Shown: one piece after another, positions 17,300 through 25,471 of the stretch
Layout of the letters: each line of letters starts with the position of its first letter
How positions within the stretch are numbered: the first letter of the stretch is position 1
Assembly: GCF_900103345.1 (NCBI RefSeq)
Contig: NZ_LT629702.1
Location: 62,001-126,000, forward strand
Direction: 5' to 3'
Length of the DNA stretch: 64,000 bases
DNA from: Pseudomonas azotoformans
GTDB taxonomy: Bacteria > Pseudomonadota > Gammaproteobacteria > Pseudomonadales > Pseudomonadaceae
Notes under the pieces: model-generated
Told to the model about the DNA's origin: nothing
Database searches by the model: none
What the model saw: the letters and a program-made list of their open reading frames with translations, nothing else
Program-made: the position numbers and the translations under genes

Positions 17300-19306
17300 A
17301 TGGAAATCGTCACTGAGTTTACTTACACCGTGCGCGAGATCGAGCACTGCCTGATCCCTTTGAAGGATGGCACCCAACTGGCCGCCCGCATCTGGCTGCC
17401 GCAAGTCGCCGACCCGCAGACCTTCCCGGCGATCCTGGAATACCTGCCGTACCGCAAGCGCGATGGCACGGCTGTGCGTGATGCGCTGACCCACCCGTGG
17501 ATGGCGGGGCAGGGCTATGTGTGCGTGCGCGTCGATATGCGTGGCAATGGTGAATCCCAGGGCCTGATGGCCGATGAATACCTGTTGCAGGAACAGGAGG
17601 ACGCCCTCGAAGTGATCGATTGGCTGTGCCGGCAGCCGTGGTGCGACGGCAACGTCGGCATGATGGGTATCTCGTGGGGCGGCTTCAACGGCCTGCAAGT
17701 CGCGGCACGCCAGCCCGAGGCGCTGAAGGCGATCATCACGCTGTGCTCCACCGATGACCGCTTTGCCGATGACATCCATTACAAGGGCGGCAACCTGCTG
17801 ATGGAGAACTTCGGTTGGGCCGCCACCATGCTCAACTTCAGCGCGGCGGTGCCCGATCCGCTGTTGGTCGAGGACTGGAAAAGCCTCTGGCACCAACGCC
17901 TGGACGCCATGCCGTTGCTCGCCGAAACCTGGCTGCAGCACCAGACTCGCGATGACTATTGGCGCCATGGCTCAGTGTGCGAGGACTATGCGCAAATCAA
18001 GGCTGCGGTGTATGCGGTTGGCGGCTGGGGCGATGCCTACCGTAATGCCGTATCGCGCCTGATGGAAAACCTGCCAGGGCCGAAGAAGGCCATGATCGGC
18101 CCGTGGATTCACAAATATCCGCATTTCGCCGTGCCCAATCCAGCCATCGGCTTTCTGCAGGAGGCCAAGCGTTGGTGGGATCACTGGCTCAAAGGCGTGG
18201 ATAACGGCGTGATGGATGACGCAGCGTGTACCTTTTACCTACAGGATATTCTGCCGCCCAAGGGCAGTTATGCCGAACGGCCGGGCATTTGGGTACAGAC
18301 TGCCGGCTGGCCGGACCCACAGGTGCAATGGACCGATTTCAGCCTTGGCGAACACGGCCTGGATCCTGGTACACAGCCCTTGGTCACACCGCGCAGCATT
18401 TGCTCGCCGCTGACCACTGGGCTGCACCAGGGCGAATACTGCGCCATCTGGTTTGGCCCCGATGGCCCGACGGATCAGCGCCGTGATGATGCCCACTCGC
18501 TGTGCTTCGATTCCCAACCGCTGACCGAGCCATTGGCGTTGCTGGGCGACGCCCGCCTCAAGCTGCGCCTGGCGAGTGACACAGCCTGCGGCCAATTGGT
18601 CGCCCGGCTGAATGCCGTGGCACCGGACGGGCAGGTGACGCAGATCAGTTATGGCGTGCTCAATCTCACGCTGCGTGAAGACTTCTCCCGCGTAACACCT
18701 GTAGTCCCGGGTCAGCCGATGGACGTGCAGTTAAACCTCGACCACATCGGCATGCGCCTGCCGGCCGGCTACCGTCTGCGCCTGGCCCTTGGCACCGCCA
18801 GTTTCCCGTTGCTGTGGCCGAGTCGCGAGCTGACGACGTTGACCTTGCTGCCGACCCTGCAAAGCCTGCAACTGCCGGTATTCACCGGTGTGGCGGTTGA
18901 CTGCCCGTTCGAGGCGCCGCAATCGGCGACGCCAGTGGCGATGGACGTGCTGCGCGCTGCGGCGCCGAAACGCACCCTGATCGAAGATGTGGCTAGTGGT
19001 GAAATCTGCGTGAAGATCGAAGACGACCTGGGTGCGGTGCGTTTTACCGATCACGGCTTGTCGGTCGACCAGCGTTGCACCGAGCAATACCGCACCTTGC
19101 CCTGGGACCCGCTGTCGACGCGGGCGGATATTGAATGGCACTACCGCGTCAGCCGTGACCAGTGGGCCGTAGAGGTGGAAAGCCATTTGAGCGTGCACGC
19201 CGATGCCGAGTGGTTCTACATCGAAGCGGAGCAGACAGCCTGGGAAAACGGCCAATTGGAACATCGTCGGCAATGGAGCAAGCGCGTGGCCAGGGTCGCG
19301 CTGTAA
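17300..19306 (+). CDS. CocE/NonD family alpha/beta hydrolase
   Basis: A 668-residue protein. The N-terminal alpha/beta-hydrolase domain has the nucleophile elbow GISWGG (about residue 122-127) after VRVDMRGNGES. The C-terminal X-Pro peptidase-like jelly-roll domain lies at about 360-560 (LALLGDARLKLRLASDTACGQLVARLNAVAPDGQ). Family members cleave esters or amides such as cocaine or glutaryl compounds. No signal peptide is evident, so it acts in the cytoplasm. TTGGAG six bases before ATG 17300 decides the start over TTG 17288. Co-transcription with the BCCT transporter suggests it cleaves the imported substrate. Confidence 0.9.
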   Translation: MEIVTEFTYTVREIEHCLIPLKDGTQLAARIWLPQVADPQTFPAILEYLPYRKRDGTAVRDALTHPWMAGQGYVCVRVDMRGNGESQGLMADEYLLQEQEDALEVIDWLCRQPWCDGNVGMMGISWGGFNGLQVAARQPEALKAIITLCSTDDRFADDIHYKGGNLLMENFGWAATMLNFSAAVPDPLLVEDWKSLWHQRLDAMPLLAETWLQHQTRDDYWRHGSVCEDYAQIKAAVYAVGGWGDAYRNAVSRLMENLPGPKKAMIGPWIHKYPHFAVPNPAIGFLQEAKRWWDHWLKGVDNGVMDDAACTFYLQDILPPKGSYAERPGIWVQTAGWPDPQVQWTDFSLGEHGLDPGTQPLVTPRSICSPLTTGLHQGEYCAIWFGPDGPTDQRRDDAHSLCFDSQPLTEPLALLGDARLKLRLASDTACGQLVARLNAVAPDGQVTQISYGVLNLTLREDFSRVTPVVPGQPMDVQLNLDHIGMRLPAGYRLRLALGTASFPLLWPSRELTTLTLLPTLQSLQLPVFTGVAVDCPFEAPQSATPVAMDVLRAAAPKRTLIEDVASGEICVKIEDDLGAVRFTDHGLSVDQRCTEQYRTLPWDPLSTRADIEWHYRVSRDQWAVEVESHLSVHADAEWFYIEAEQTAWENGQLEHRRQWSKRVARVAL

Positions 19307-19389
19307 GCGAGCAACTGGCAGGATACTTGCCATCGTGATCGCTGCGGGCCTGGGGCAACCCGGGCTCGTCATTGCCAATGGAACTGCTC

Positions 19390-20316
19390 ATGTCGCGCCG
19401 AAACGTCGATCTTCCACCGCTCAACTGCTTGCAGACGTTCGAAGCGGCTGCCCGCCATTTGAGCTTTACCCAGGCCGCCCATGAACTGAACCTGACCCAG
19501 AGCGCGGTCAGCCGTCAGGTCAAGCGCCTTGAAGAGGACCTGGCCCGCCCGTTGTTTTATCGGCTGGCCCAGGGCCTGAGCCTGACACCCGCCGGGGTGC
19601 GTTACTTTCGCACCATCCAGCGCCTGCTGCGCGAACTGGATCGCGAATCCGCCGAGTTGCGCCGGCGTGGCGCCGACCGCCAGTTGACCCTGGCCAGCAC
19701 GCCCACCATCAGCACGATCTGGCTCGCCGGTCTGTTGCCGCAATTCCAGCGCGAACACCCGGACCTCGATATCCGCATCCTGTGCAGCGAAAGCCCCAGC
19801 CATCTGGACGTCAATGAGTATGACCTGGGCCTGTTCTATCACCTGGATGAACTGGCCGCGCCCCACGGCCTCGAACTATCGCCGATGTTCGCCAGCGAGC
19901 AGGTCATCACCGTGTGCAGCCCGGCCTACCTCGAGCACCACGGCCCGATTCGCGATGTACACCATTTGCTGCATGCCCATACCTTGCTGATCGTGGAGGA
20001 TCACTACCACGATTGGCTGACCTGGGCCGACTGGTTCACCGACGCCGGTGCCGATTATTACTCTCCGCGCCACGCGCTGCGCACTAACAGCTATCAGTTG
20101 CTGATGCAGGCGGCGGTGATGGGGCACGGCGTCGCACTGGGCTGGAAGAGTCTGTTGGAGGACGACCTGGCGTCCGGGCGCCTGCAAATGGCCTTGCCCC
20201 ATACCATGCACAGCCGCGGCCGCCTGCATCTGATGCAACCCCATCACCGCAACCCGCCGTCGGCTGCGCGCAGTTTTCGCCAATGGTTACTGGCGAAGAC
20301 TGCCGAGGTCGAGTGA
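19390..20316 (+). CDS. LysR family regulator (GcvA-like)
   Basis: A 308-residue regulator. The winged helix at the N-terminus reads LPPLNCLQTFEAAARHLSFTQAAHELNLTQSAVSRQVKRLEEDL, the GcvA/AmpR-type signature. The effector domain starts at about residue 95. An upstream in-frame ATG at 19378 would add four residues. It follows the hydrolase by 83 bases on the same strand and is the natural candidate regulator of the BCCT-hydrolase pair. Confidence 0.9.
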   Translation: MSRRNVDLPPLNCLQTFEAAARHLSFTQAAHELNLTQSAVSRQVKRLEEDLARPLFYRLAQGLSLTPAGVRYFRTIQRLLRELDRESAELRRRGADRQLTLASTPTISTIWLAGLLPQFQREHPDLDIRILCSESPSHLDVNEYDLGLFYHLDELAAPHGLELSPMFASEQVITVCSPAYLEHHGPIRDVHHLLHAHTLLIVEDHYHDWLTWADWFTDAGADYYSPRHALRTNSYQLLMQAAVMGHGVALGWKSLLEDDLASGRLQMALPHTMHSRGRLHLMQPHHRNPPSAARSFRQWLLAKTAEVE

Positions 20317-20328
20317 CCTGGCTGAAGG

Positions 20329-20451
20329 TCAACGCTGGCCGGTTTTTTTCTTCCGGTTCTGGCGCGTCGCCAAGTGCTCGAAACAAAAAGACGCGGTGCC
20401 GAACACCGCAATCAGGGTGAGTACGAGCATGCCGAGGGTTGAGCTTTCCAC
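20329..20451 (-). CDS. Predicted 40-residue single-pass membrane protein
   Basis: This frame is too short for most gene finders. It starts with GTG, preceded by AGGA about nine bases upstream, and encodes VESSTLGMLVLTLIAVF followed by GTASFCFEHLATRQ and the basic tail NRKKKTGQR. Residues about 6-24 form a strongly hydrophobic helix and the positive tail would stay in the cytoplasm (N-out, C-in). The reading frame ends 13 bases after the convergent lysR stop. I do not recognise a family. It lies downstream of the catalase-like gene on the same strand. Confidence 0.6.
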   Translation of the reverse strand: MESSTLGMLVLTLIAVFGTASFCFEHLATRQNRKKKTGQR

Positions 20452-20513
20452 GGTGTTTTCCTACGGGTGATGGAGTAGGTTTTCACGGTAGAGGCGGGAA
20501 GGTAGTGGCTCAA

Positions 20514-20546
20514 TAGACCCGACGCAATCCTTACGCCGCCGGGTCC
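20514..20546 (-). terminator. Hairpin after catalase-like gene
   Basis: GGACCCGGCG pairs with CGTCGGGTCT across a 12-base loop, 16 bases after the stop codon on the minus strand. There is no clear U tract, so termination is uncertain and read-through into the small membrane protein gene is possible. Confidence 0.4.
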
Positions 20547-20561
20547 ATTGTTACGCACTTT

Positions 20562-21728
20562 TTACGGGGCGTTGCGGCTGTGGCGGTAATCGCTGACCGC
20601 TTCATACACCGCCTTGCGCAGGCGGTTGATGCCGCCGATGGGGCGATGTTCCGCTACACCGAACCAGGGGTTGAACGACTGGTTGTCGCACGCCAGGTTC
20701 TGCTCGGGGGTATCGAAGTCCTGCGCCGGGATACGCACCTTGGCCACGGTTTCGTAGGGCGCATCGCTTTCCTTCCACTCGATGCTGGTGTCTTCGATCG
20801 GCATGAATTTCTGCGGGTTCTGCCGCTGGATCTGCAGCACGAAACACGCGGGCACGCGATCGGTGGACAGCTGCTGGCTCAAGGCGCTGCGCAGGAAATT
20901 CGGCAGGTCCTGGTTCTGTTTGGGCAGTGCATACTCCGGGCAACTCTGCGGGTCTGGGGCCACGCGGAACTTGGCGTTGGCCGTGCCGAACTTGTAGGGC
21001 GAGACCGAGAAGTAGGTGGTCTGTGTCGGGCTCGCCGGTGCTGGCGCCAAGGTCGCCAGGGCGATGAACAGGTGACGGACCTGCCAGGTGCGCGGGTCGA
21101 CCTTGGGGAAGAACGCCAGGACTTTCTTGCCATCCGCCTGGGCGCCGATGTTCTGTGCGTACTCCGCCACATCACTGACAAAGAAGTTCGGGTGGCTGAA
21201 CATCACGAAGTCCTGTTCGGTGCGGGTCTGCTGGTCGGCCAACAGTTGCTTGCCCGGCACGTCCAACAACTTGAGGGCCATGCCCCGGGCATCGCGGATG
21301 CTGTCGAATTGCGGGTAGGCGTTGCCGTTGGACAGCCGCATCAGCGCCTGCCAGGTCTTGCCCGGTTCGGCGAACACGCCCTGGCGCAGCGCCGGATCAA
21401 GGTCGGCCATTACGCTGACTTCGGCTTTCACGCAGCCGTGGGCCTTGGCGTGGGCATCGCGCAGGTAGCGCGTGCCTTCGCGGTGTTGGTCGACGATGCG
21501 CACCGCCGTCTGGATGATGCCTTGGGTCATCGCCGCTTCGCCGGGCGGAACCTGCTCATTCGGTGACACCGGCCCGCTGTGCTGCCAGGCATACCAGGCG
21601 GTGGCGGCCAGCCAGCCGAGCAGGCCAAGGCCTACCAGCCAGAGCAAGGTCTTGCCCAGAAACGCGCCGATGCGCAGCCACAGGCGGGCGAGCAGGGAAG
21701 GTCGGTCGTAGGGGGATCGAATCATCAT
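20562..21728 (-). CDS. Membrane-anchored catalase-like haem protein
   Basis: A 388-residue protein. An N-terminal transmembrane helix (about 28-48) is followed by a catalase-related core: RDAHAKAHGCVKAEVSV (about 90-106) contains the distal His region. Next come MRLSNGNAYPQFDSIRDARGMALKL and DFVMFSHPNFFVSD. The size and architecture fit the minimal catalase-like proteins with peroxidase activity, not full-length KatA. The start overlaps the stop of the di-haem cytochrome gene by 4 bases. Exported location is inferred from the anchor. The proximal Tyr ligand was not identified with certainty. Confidence 0.82.
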   Translation of the reverse strand: MMIRSPYDRPSLLARLWLRIGAFLGKTLLWLVGLGLLGWLAATAWYAWQHSGPVSPNEQVPPGEAAMTQGIIQTAVRIVDQHREGTRYLRDAHAKAHGCVKAEVSVMADLDPALRQGVFAEPGKTWQALMRLSNGNAYPQFDSIRDARGMALKLLDVPGKQLLADQQTRTEQDFVMFSHPNFFVSDVAEYAQNIGAQADGKKVLAFFPKVDPRTWQVRHLFIALATLAPAPASPTQTTYFSVSPYKFGTANAKFRVAPDPQSCPEYALPKQNQDLPNFLRSALSQQLSTDRVPACFVLQIQRQNPQKFMPIEDTSIEWKESDAPYETVAKVRIPAQDFDTPEQNLACDNQSFNPWFGVAEHRPIGGINRLRKAVYEAVSDYRHSRNAP

Positions 21729-23533
21729 GGCAGTTGTTGCTCCAGCGGGCCGCCCAGCACTTTGAGGTATTCCAGCAGCGCCCAGCGTTCCTGCGGTAGC
21801 AGGCCACGGCCGATCACGCCATTGCCACGACTGCCGGCACGGAATTCATGGCCGCTGTTGTGGTTGCCGGTGATTTTGGTATCGAACAGGAACGCATTCT
21901 TGAACGCCGCCGTCTCGAAGCCCAGATGACGCGGGTCGTAGTTGAAGGTGCCTTTATAGAAGGTGGTGCTGCGCTCATCCTGGGGCGAGAGCAACTGATA
22001 GATCGTCGGCACCGAGCCGTTGTGCAGGAACGGCGGCGTAGCCCACACGCCGGCCAGCGGCCGTGCCTTGTAGGCGCGCAGCTCGCGCACGCCGATGGGC
22101 AAGCCGTAGCCATCCAGGCGCGGACGCTCGGCCGGGGTCACGCCGGCGGCACGGTAGGCGTGCTCTTCGACAAAGGCGGTGACGTAGGCGAGGCCCTTGG
22201 CCACGGACATTTTTTTCAGGTCCAGCGGTTCGGTCGGCGTCGGGTGCAGCTCGACATTGAGCTTGGCCAGTTCCGCCGGGTCCCATTGCAGGGCGCTGAG
22301 GTCGTAGCGCTGGTCAGCAATGTTGCTGGCGGTGCCCGGGTCGGTGCCGATGTAGTCCACCGGCAGCATTTTCAACTGTTGCACCGGGCGGCCGTTTTCC
22401 TGGGTGACACTGGGCACATGGCAGCCGGCGCAGTTTTCCGCGAACAGTGCACGGCCTTGGGTGGCGAGGGGCTTGTCGATGGCGCCGAACAGGTCCTCGG
22501 GCCAGGTCGGCGGCTTGAGGCGTTGCAGGGTTTCTTCGATCAGGTTGAGGTCACGCACGCGGACGCTGGACGGGTAACGCGCATCGCCCTGGAGCGGCTG
22601 GCCGGCGGCGTCGAAAAAGCTCAGTGTGGCGCCGACACCCAGGGCCTCACCGATATTGCGCGCCATGGGTTGCTGGGCCGAGCCGTTCCATTGCACCCAG
22701 TCGAAGGTCCAGATATCCCACAACTGCGGGTAGTCCACCGGCGCGTTGGCGACGCGATAATTGTCTGGGGAAATCGCATCGCCAAAGCTGGCGTTGGCGA
22801 TACGGCCAAATGCGTCGGTGCGGCCGGGGCCTTCTTCGGTGGGATAGAGGCCGCGATGAGTGTCGTTCCAGGCCACCTTGAGGAATTGGTTCAGCGATTG
22901 CTTGAAGTCCTGGCGCAGTTGTTTGTGCTCGGTGTCGTAGCGATCGCCGAGCACTTGGCGGGCAAAACGCTCGAACTTCCACGGGTTGTAGTAGGTGGCG
23001 GCGAGGCTGGCGACCAACGCCTGGCCGAAACTGCCGCCGCGCAGGGTCGGAACGCTGGAGGGCAGTACATGCTGGGCCGAACCGCCGTCGATGCGCAGGG
23101 CCTGGCCTTTGAAATGCAGCTCGCCGGTGTGGCAGGCAGCGCAGGTGATATCCAGGTATTCGACGTTGCTGCCGGTGTTTTTATGCCGTGCGAAACCCAC
23201 GGGCAAGTTGCCGGGGTTTTGCGCGGTGGGCACCTGCTTGGGGTCGACCAGGAAACCGAAGCGCGCCAGGTAGTCGGGCGTGGCAAAACGTCGCTCGGAA
23301 AACGGCAACTCCAGGGCGGTGAACCAGTCGTAGTGCAGGCCTTTTACTTGCGTGCCCTGGGGCGTGAAGTAATAGGTCTGGCGGTCGGCGGCACTCCATT
23401 GATCCTGGTAGTGCACCTGCTCCACGGGCACGTAGTCCGGCAGCTTGGGGTTGATGGTGTAATAGAGCACCAGCGCCAAGGCGATGCCAAGCAGGGCGAA
23501 TATCAGGAGTAAAACACGGGAAAAAATGCGCAA
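21725..23533 (-). CDS. Di-haem cytochrome c peroxidase-like protein (RoxA/MauG superfamily)
   Basis: A 602-residue exported or anchored protein with a hydrophobic N-terminal segment (about 5-25). It has two c-type haem sites, CAACH (about residue 130) and CAGCH (about 370). The size, about 600 residues, is nearer to RoxA-type rubber oxygenases and related large di-haem enzymes than to classical CcpA (about 330). The C-terminal GVWATPPFLHNGSVPTIYQLLSP is the conserved peroxidase-family motif. It is translationally coupled to the catalase-like gene, suggesting one periplasmic redox unit. The electron donor and substrate are unknown. Confidence 0.87.
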   Translation of the reverse strand: MRIFSRVLLLIFALLGIALALVLYYTINPKLPDYVPVEQVHYQDQWSAADRQTYYFTPQGTQVKGLHYDWFTALELPFSERRFATPDYLARFGFLVDPKQVPTAQNPGNLPVGFARHKNTGSNVEYLDITCAACHTGELHFKGQALRIDGGSAQHVLPSSVPTLRGGSFGQALVASLAATYYNPWKFERFARQVLGDRYDTEHKQLRQDFKQSLNQFLKVAWNDTHRGLYPTEEGPGRTDAFGRIANASFGDAISPDNYRVANAPVDYPQLWDIWTFDWVQWNGSAQQPMARNIGEALGVGATLSFFDAAGQPLQGDARYPSSVRVRDLNLIEETLQRLKPPTWPEDLFGAIDKPLATQGRALFAENCAGCHVPSVTQENGRPVQQLKMLPVDYIGTDPGTASNIADQRYDLSALQWDPAELAKLNVELHPTPTEPLDLKKMSVAKGLAYVTAFVEEHAYRAAGVTPAERPRLDGYGLPIGVRELRAYKARPLAGVWATPPFLHNGSVPTIYQLLSPQDERSTTFYKGTFNYDPRHLGFETAAFKNAFLFDTKITGNHNSGHEFRAGSRGNGVIGRGLLPQERWALLEYLKVLGGPLEQQLP

Positions 23534-23780
23534 GATAACTATCCTTGTCGAGTTGTCGCGTTGTTATGCCACTACGCCACAGGTGCGGCAAGTGGCCATG
23601 AGCCTGGTAGTAGGCGGTCCCACGATCCTTCGCGGGCCCCCATCATGAATGAAAATGCTTTTAAACACGTGAACTTATCGGAAGTTTCCTGCTCACATGC
23701 CGGTAGCCATTGGTCGTGGCCGCCTGATAAGCTCGCGACTTTATTCGAATGCCCTTTTGGCGCATGAACAAGGAAATAGC

Positions 23781-24512
23781 ATGAAACAGCATCGGTTGGC
23801 GGCGGCGGTGGCCCTGGTTAGCCTGGTACTTGCGGGTTGTGATTCGCAGACCAGCGTAGAGCTGAAAACCCCGGCGCAGAAAGCTTCCTACGGTATCGGC
23901 CTGAACATGGGCAAGAGCCTTGCCCAAGAAGGCATGGATGACCTGGACTCCAAAGCTGTAGCCCAGGGCATCGAAGATGCCGTCGGTAAAAAAGAGCAGA
24001 AGCTCAAAGACGACGAACTGGTTGAAGCGTTTGCCGCACTGCAGAAGCGTGCTGAAGAACGCATGACCAAGATGAGCGAAGAGTCGGCAGCCGCCGGCAA
24101 GAAATTCCTCGAAGACAACGCCAAGAAAGACGGCGTCGTCACCACCGCTTCCGGTCTGCAGTACAAGATCGTGAAGAAGGCTGATGGCGCCCAGCCCAAG
24201 CCGACCGACGTGGTGACTGTTCACTACACCGGCAAGCTCACCAACGGCACCACCTTTGACAGCTCCGTGGATCGCGGCAGCCCGATTGACCTGCCGGTCA
24301 GCGGTGTGATCCCGGGTTGGGTCGAAGGCCTGCAACTGATGCACGTGGGCGAGAAGGTCGAGTTGTACATTCCGTCCGACCTGGCCTACGGCGCACAGAG
24401 CCCGAGCCCGACGATTCCAGCCAACTCCGTGCTGGTATTCGACCTGGAACTGCTGGCTATCAAGGACCCAGCCAAGGCTGACGCGCCTGCTGCACCAGCC
24501 GCCAAGAAGTAA
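23781..24512 (+). CDS. FKBP-type peptidyl-prolyl isomerase, lipoprotein (Mip/FkpA-like)
   Basis: A 243-residue protein. A lipoprotein signal ends in LAGC (Cys about 20), then the helical FKBP_N dimerisation domain (about 28-125) and an FKBP domain (about 140-228: VVTVHYTGKLTNGTTFDSSVDRG...GWVEGLQLMHVGEKVELYIP...YGAQ). The tail is Ala/Pro/Lys rich. It assists folding of envelope proteins. The start at 23781 is set by AAGGAAATAGC and the signal peptide. A strong terminator follows. Confidence 0.95.
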   Translation: MKQHRLAAAVALVSLVLAGCDSQTSVELKTPAQKASYGIGLNMGKSLAQEGMDDLDSKAVAQGIEDAVGKKEQKLKDDELVEAFAALQKRAEERMTKMSEESAAAGKKFLEDNAKKDGVVTTASGLQYKIVKKADGAQPKPTDVVTVHYTGKLTNGTTFDSSVDRGSPIDLPVSGVIPGWVEGLQLMHVGEKVELYIPSDLAYGAQSPSPTIPANSVLVFDLELLAIKDPAKADAPAAPAAKK

Positions 24513-24527
24513 TCGGCGCCTGAACAC

Positions 24528-24560
24528 ACAACGCCCCGTCTCGACGGGGCGTTGTTGTTT
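24528..24560 (+). terminator. Intrinsic terminator after FKBP gene
   Basis: A perfect 12-bp stem (ACAACGCCCCGT / ACGGGGCGTTGT) with tetraloop CTCG is followed by TGTTTC. The stop codon is 15 bases upstream. Confidence 0.88.
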
Positions 24561-24580
24561 CTGGGGCCAGCAGGCACCTG

Positions 24581-24673
24581 AATGTGGGAGGGGGCTTGCC
24601 CCCGATTGCGGTAGATCAGTCACTTATGCTGTGGCTGAACCATTGCCATCGGGAGCAAGCCCCCTCCCACATT
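24581..24673. repeat. REPIN (REP doublet)
   Basis: Arms at 24581-24606 and 24648-24673, with one mismatch in the right arm (GGGAGCAAGC). It is directly downstream of the FKBP terminator. The rest of the 408-base gap to the DUF1232 gene holds a T8 tract after a short CCAAG/CTTGG hairpin (24755-24782) and a DnaA-box palindrome. Confidence 0.9.
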
Positions 24674-24862
24674 AGAGCTTGGCGAATTCAAACGAACGTC
24701 TGCAGCCGGTAACAGTCTGATATAAGACTCGAGTACGGGTAGCCGCACATCAACGCCAAGTCAATGAAATCTTGGGTTTTTTTTCAGTGCGCAAAAAACG
24801 CCCGATCTGACTGCAAGCCTTGTACTACGTGGCTTTCAGCCCGGAAAATAGGCTCTGTTCAC

Positions 24863-24893
24863 AAGGTTATCCACAATTTGTGTGGATAACCTT
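24863..24893. promoter_or_regulatory. Inverted pair of consensus DnaA boxes
   Basis: TTATCCACA (24867-24875) and TGTGGATAA (24881-24889) are perfect DnaA boxes in opposite orientation. They are five bases apart, within a 13-bp inverted repeat ending 28 bases before the DUF1232 start. It may be a DnaA-binding site acting on this promoter, or simply a leader hairpin. Confidence 0.6.
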
Positions 24894-24920
24894 TTATGTC
24901 GCCTGGAACTGGAGTGACGA

Positions 24921-25379
24921 ATGAAACCACCCTTCAATTTCACCCGTTTCCTGCCCATGGCCGCACGTCTCCTGGGGCGTGGGCGCTTGCCGACGCTGTT
25001 GTTTGCGGTCGCCGGCAAAGGCTCGAGCCAAGGCAACCGCCTGGGCAAGCTCAAGGATGATCTCAAGTTGCTCCAGGCCCTGTGCCTGGCTTACTGGCGC
25101 GGTGAGTACCGGGCCATCAGCCCCAAGGCGCTGATCTCGGTGGTGGCGGGGCTGATGTATTTCCTCAGCCCGATTGATGCGATCCCGGACTTTATCCCCA
25201 TGTTCGGTATGTTGGATGACATTGCCGTGCTGGCATGGGTCATGAAGACCCTGGACGGCGAACTGAGCGCGTTTCGCGCCTGGCGCGAGGCCCAGCGCCC
25301 GGAAAAACTCGCTGTGGTTGAGCGCCTGCCTGCGACACCCGCGCTGCTGGCCCAGGAAAACCCGCAAAAAAACCCATGA
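24921..25379 (+). CDS. YkvA/DUF1232 family membrane-associated protein
   Basis: A 152-residue protein with the DUF1232 motif at about 70-110 (LISVVAGLMYFLSPIDAIPDFIPMFGMLDDIAVLAWVMKTL). The hydrophobic segment and the conserved SP-D-IPDFIP core are characteristic; the function of the family is unknown. CTGGAGTG precedes the ATG. Adjacent genes are conserved in pseudomonads. Confidence 0.88.
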   Translation: MKPPFNFTRFLPMAARLLGRGRLPTLLFAVAGKGSSQGNRLGKLKDDLKLLQALCLAYWRGEYRAISPKALISVVAGLMYFLSPIDAIPDFIPMFGMLDDIAVLAWVMKTLDGELSAFRAWREAQRPEKLAVVERLPATPALLAQENPQKNP

Positions 25380-25409
25380 CTTGGCTATCCCCTGCGACCT
25401 TTGTGGCTG

Positions 25410-25448
25410 TTAGGATTACACTCCTAAGGAAAGAGCTTACTTAGTAAG
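25410..25448 (+). promoter_or_regulatory. Two palindromes upstream of XRE gene (candidate autoregulatory operators)
   Basis: TTAGGA-N6-TCCTAA (25410-25427) and CTTAC-TTA-GTAAG (25436-25448) are both perfect inverted repeats within 62 bases of the regulator start. Xre-type proteins usually bind such repeats in their own promoters. Confidence 0.5.
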
Positions 25449-25471
25449 TGCAGTTATCCTACGGGGCAGTC

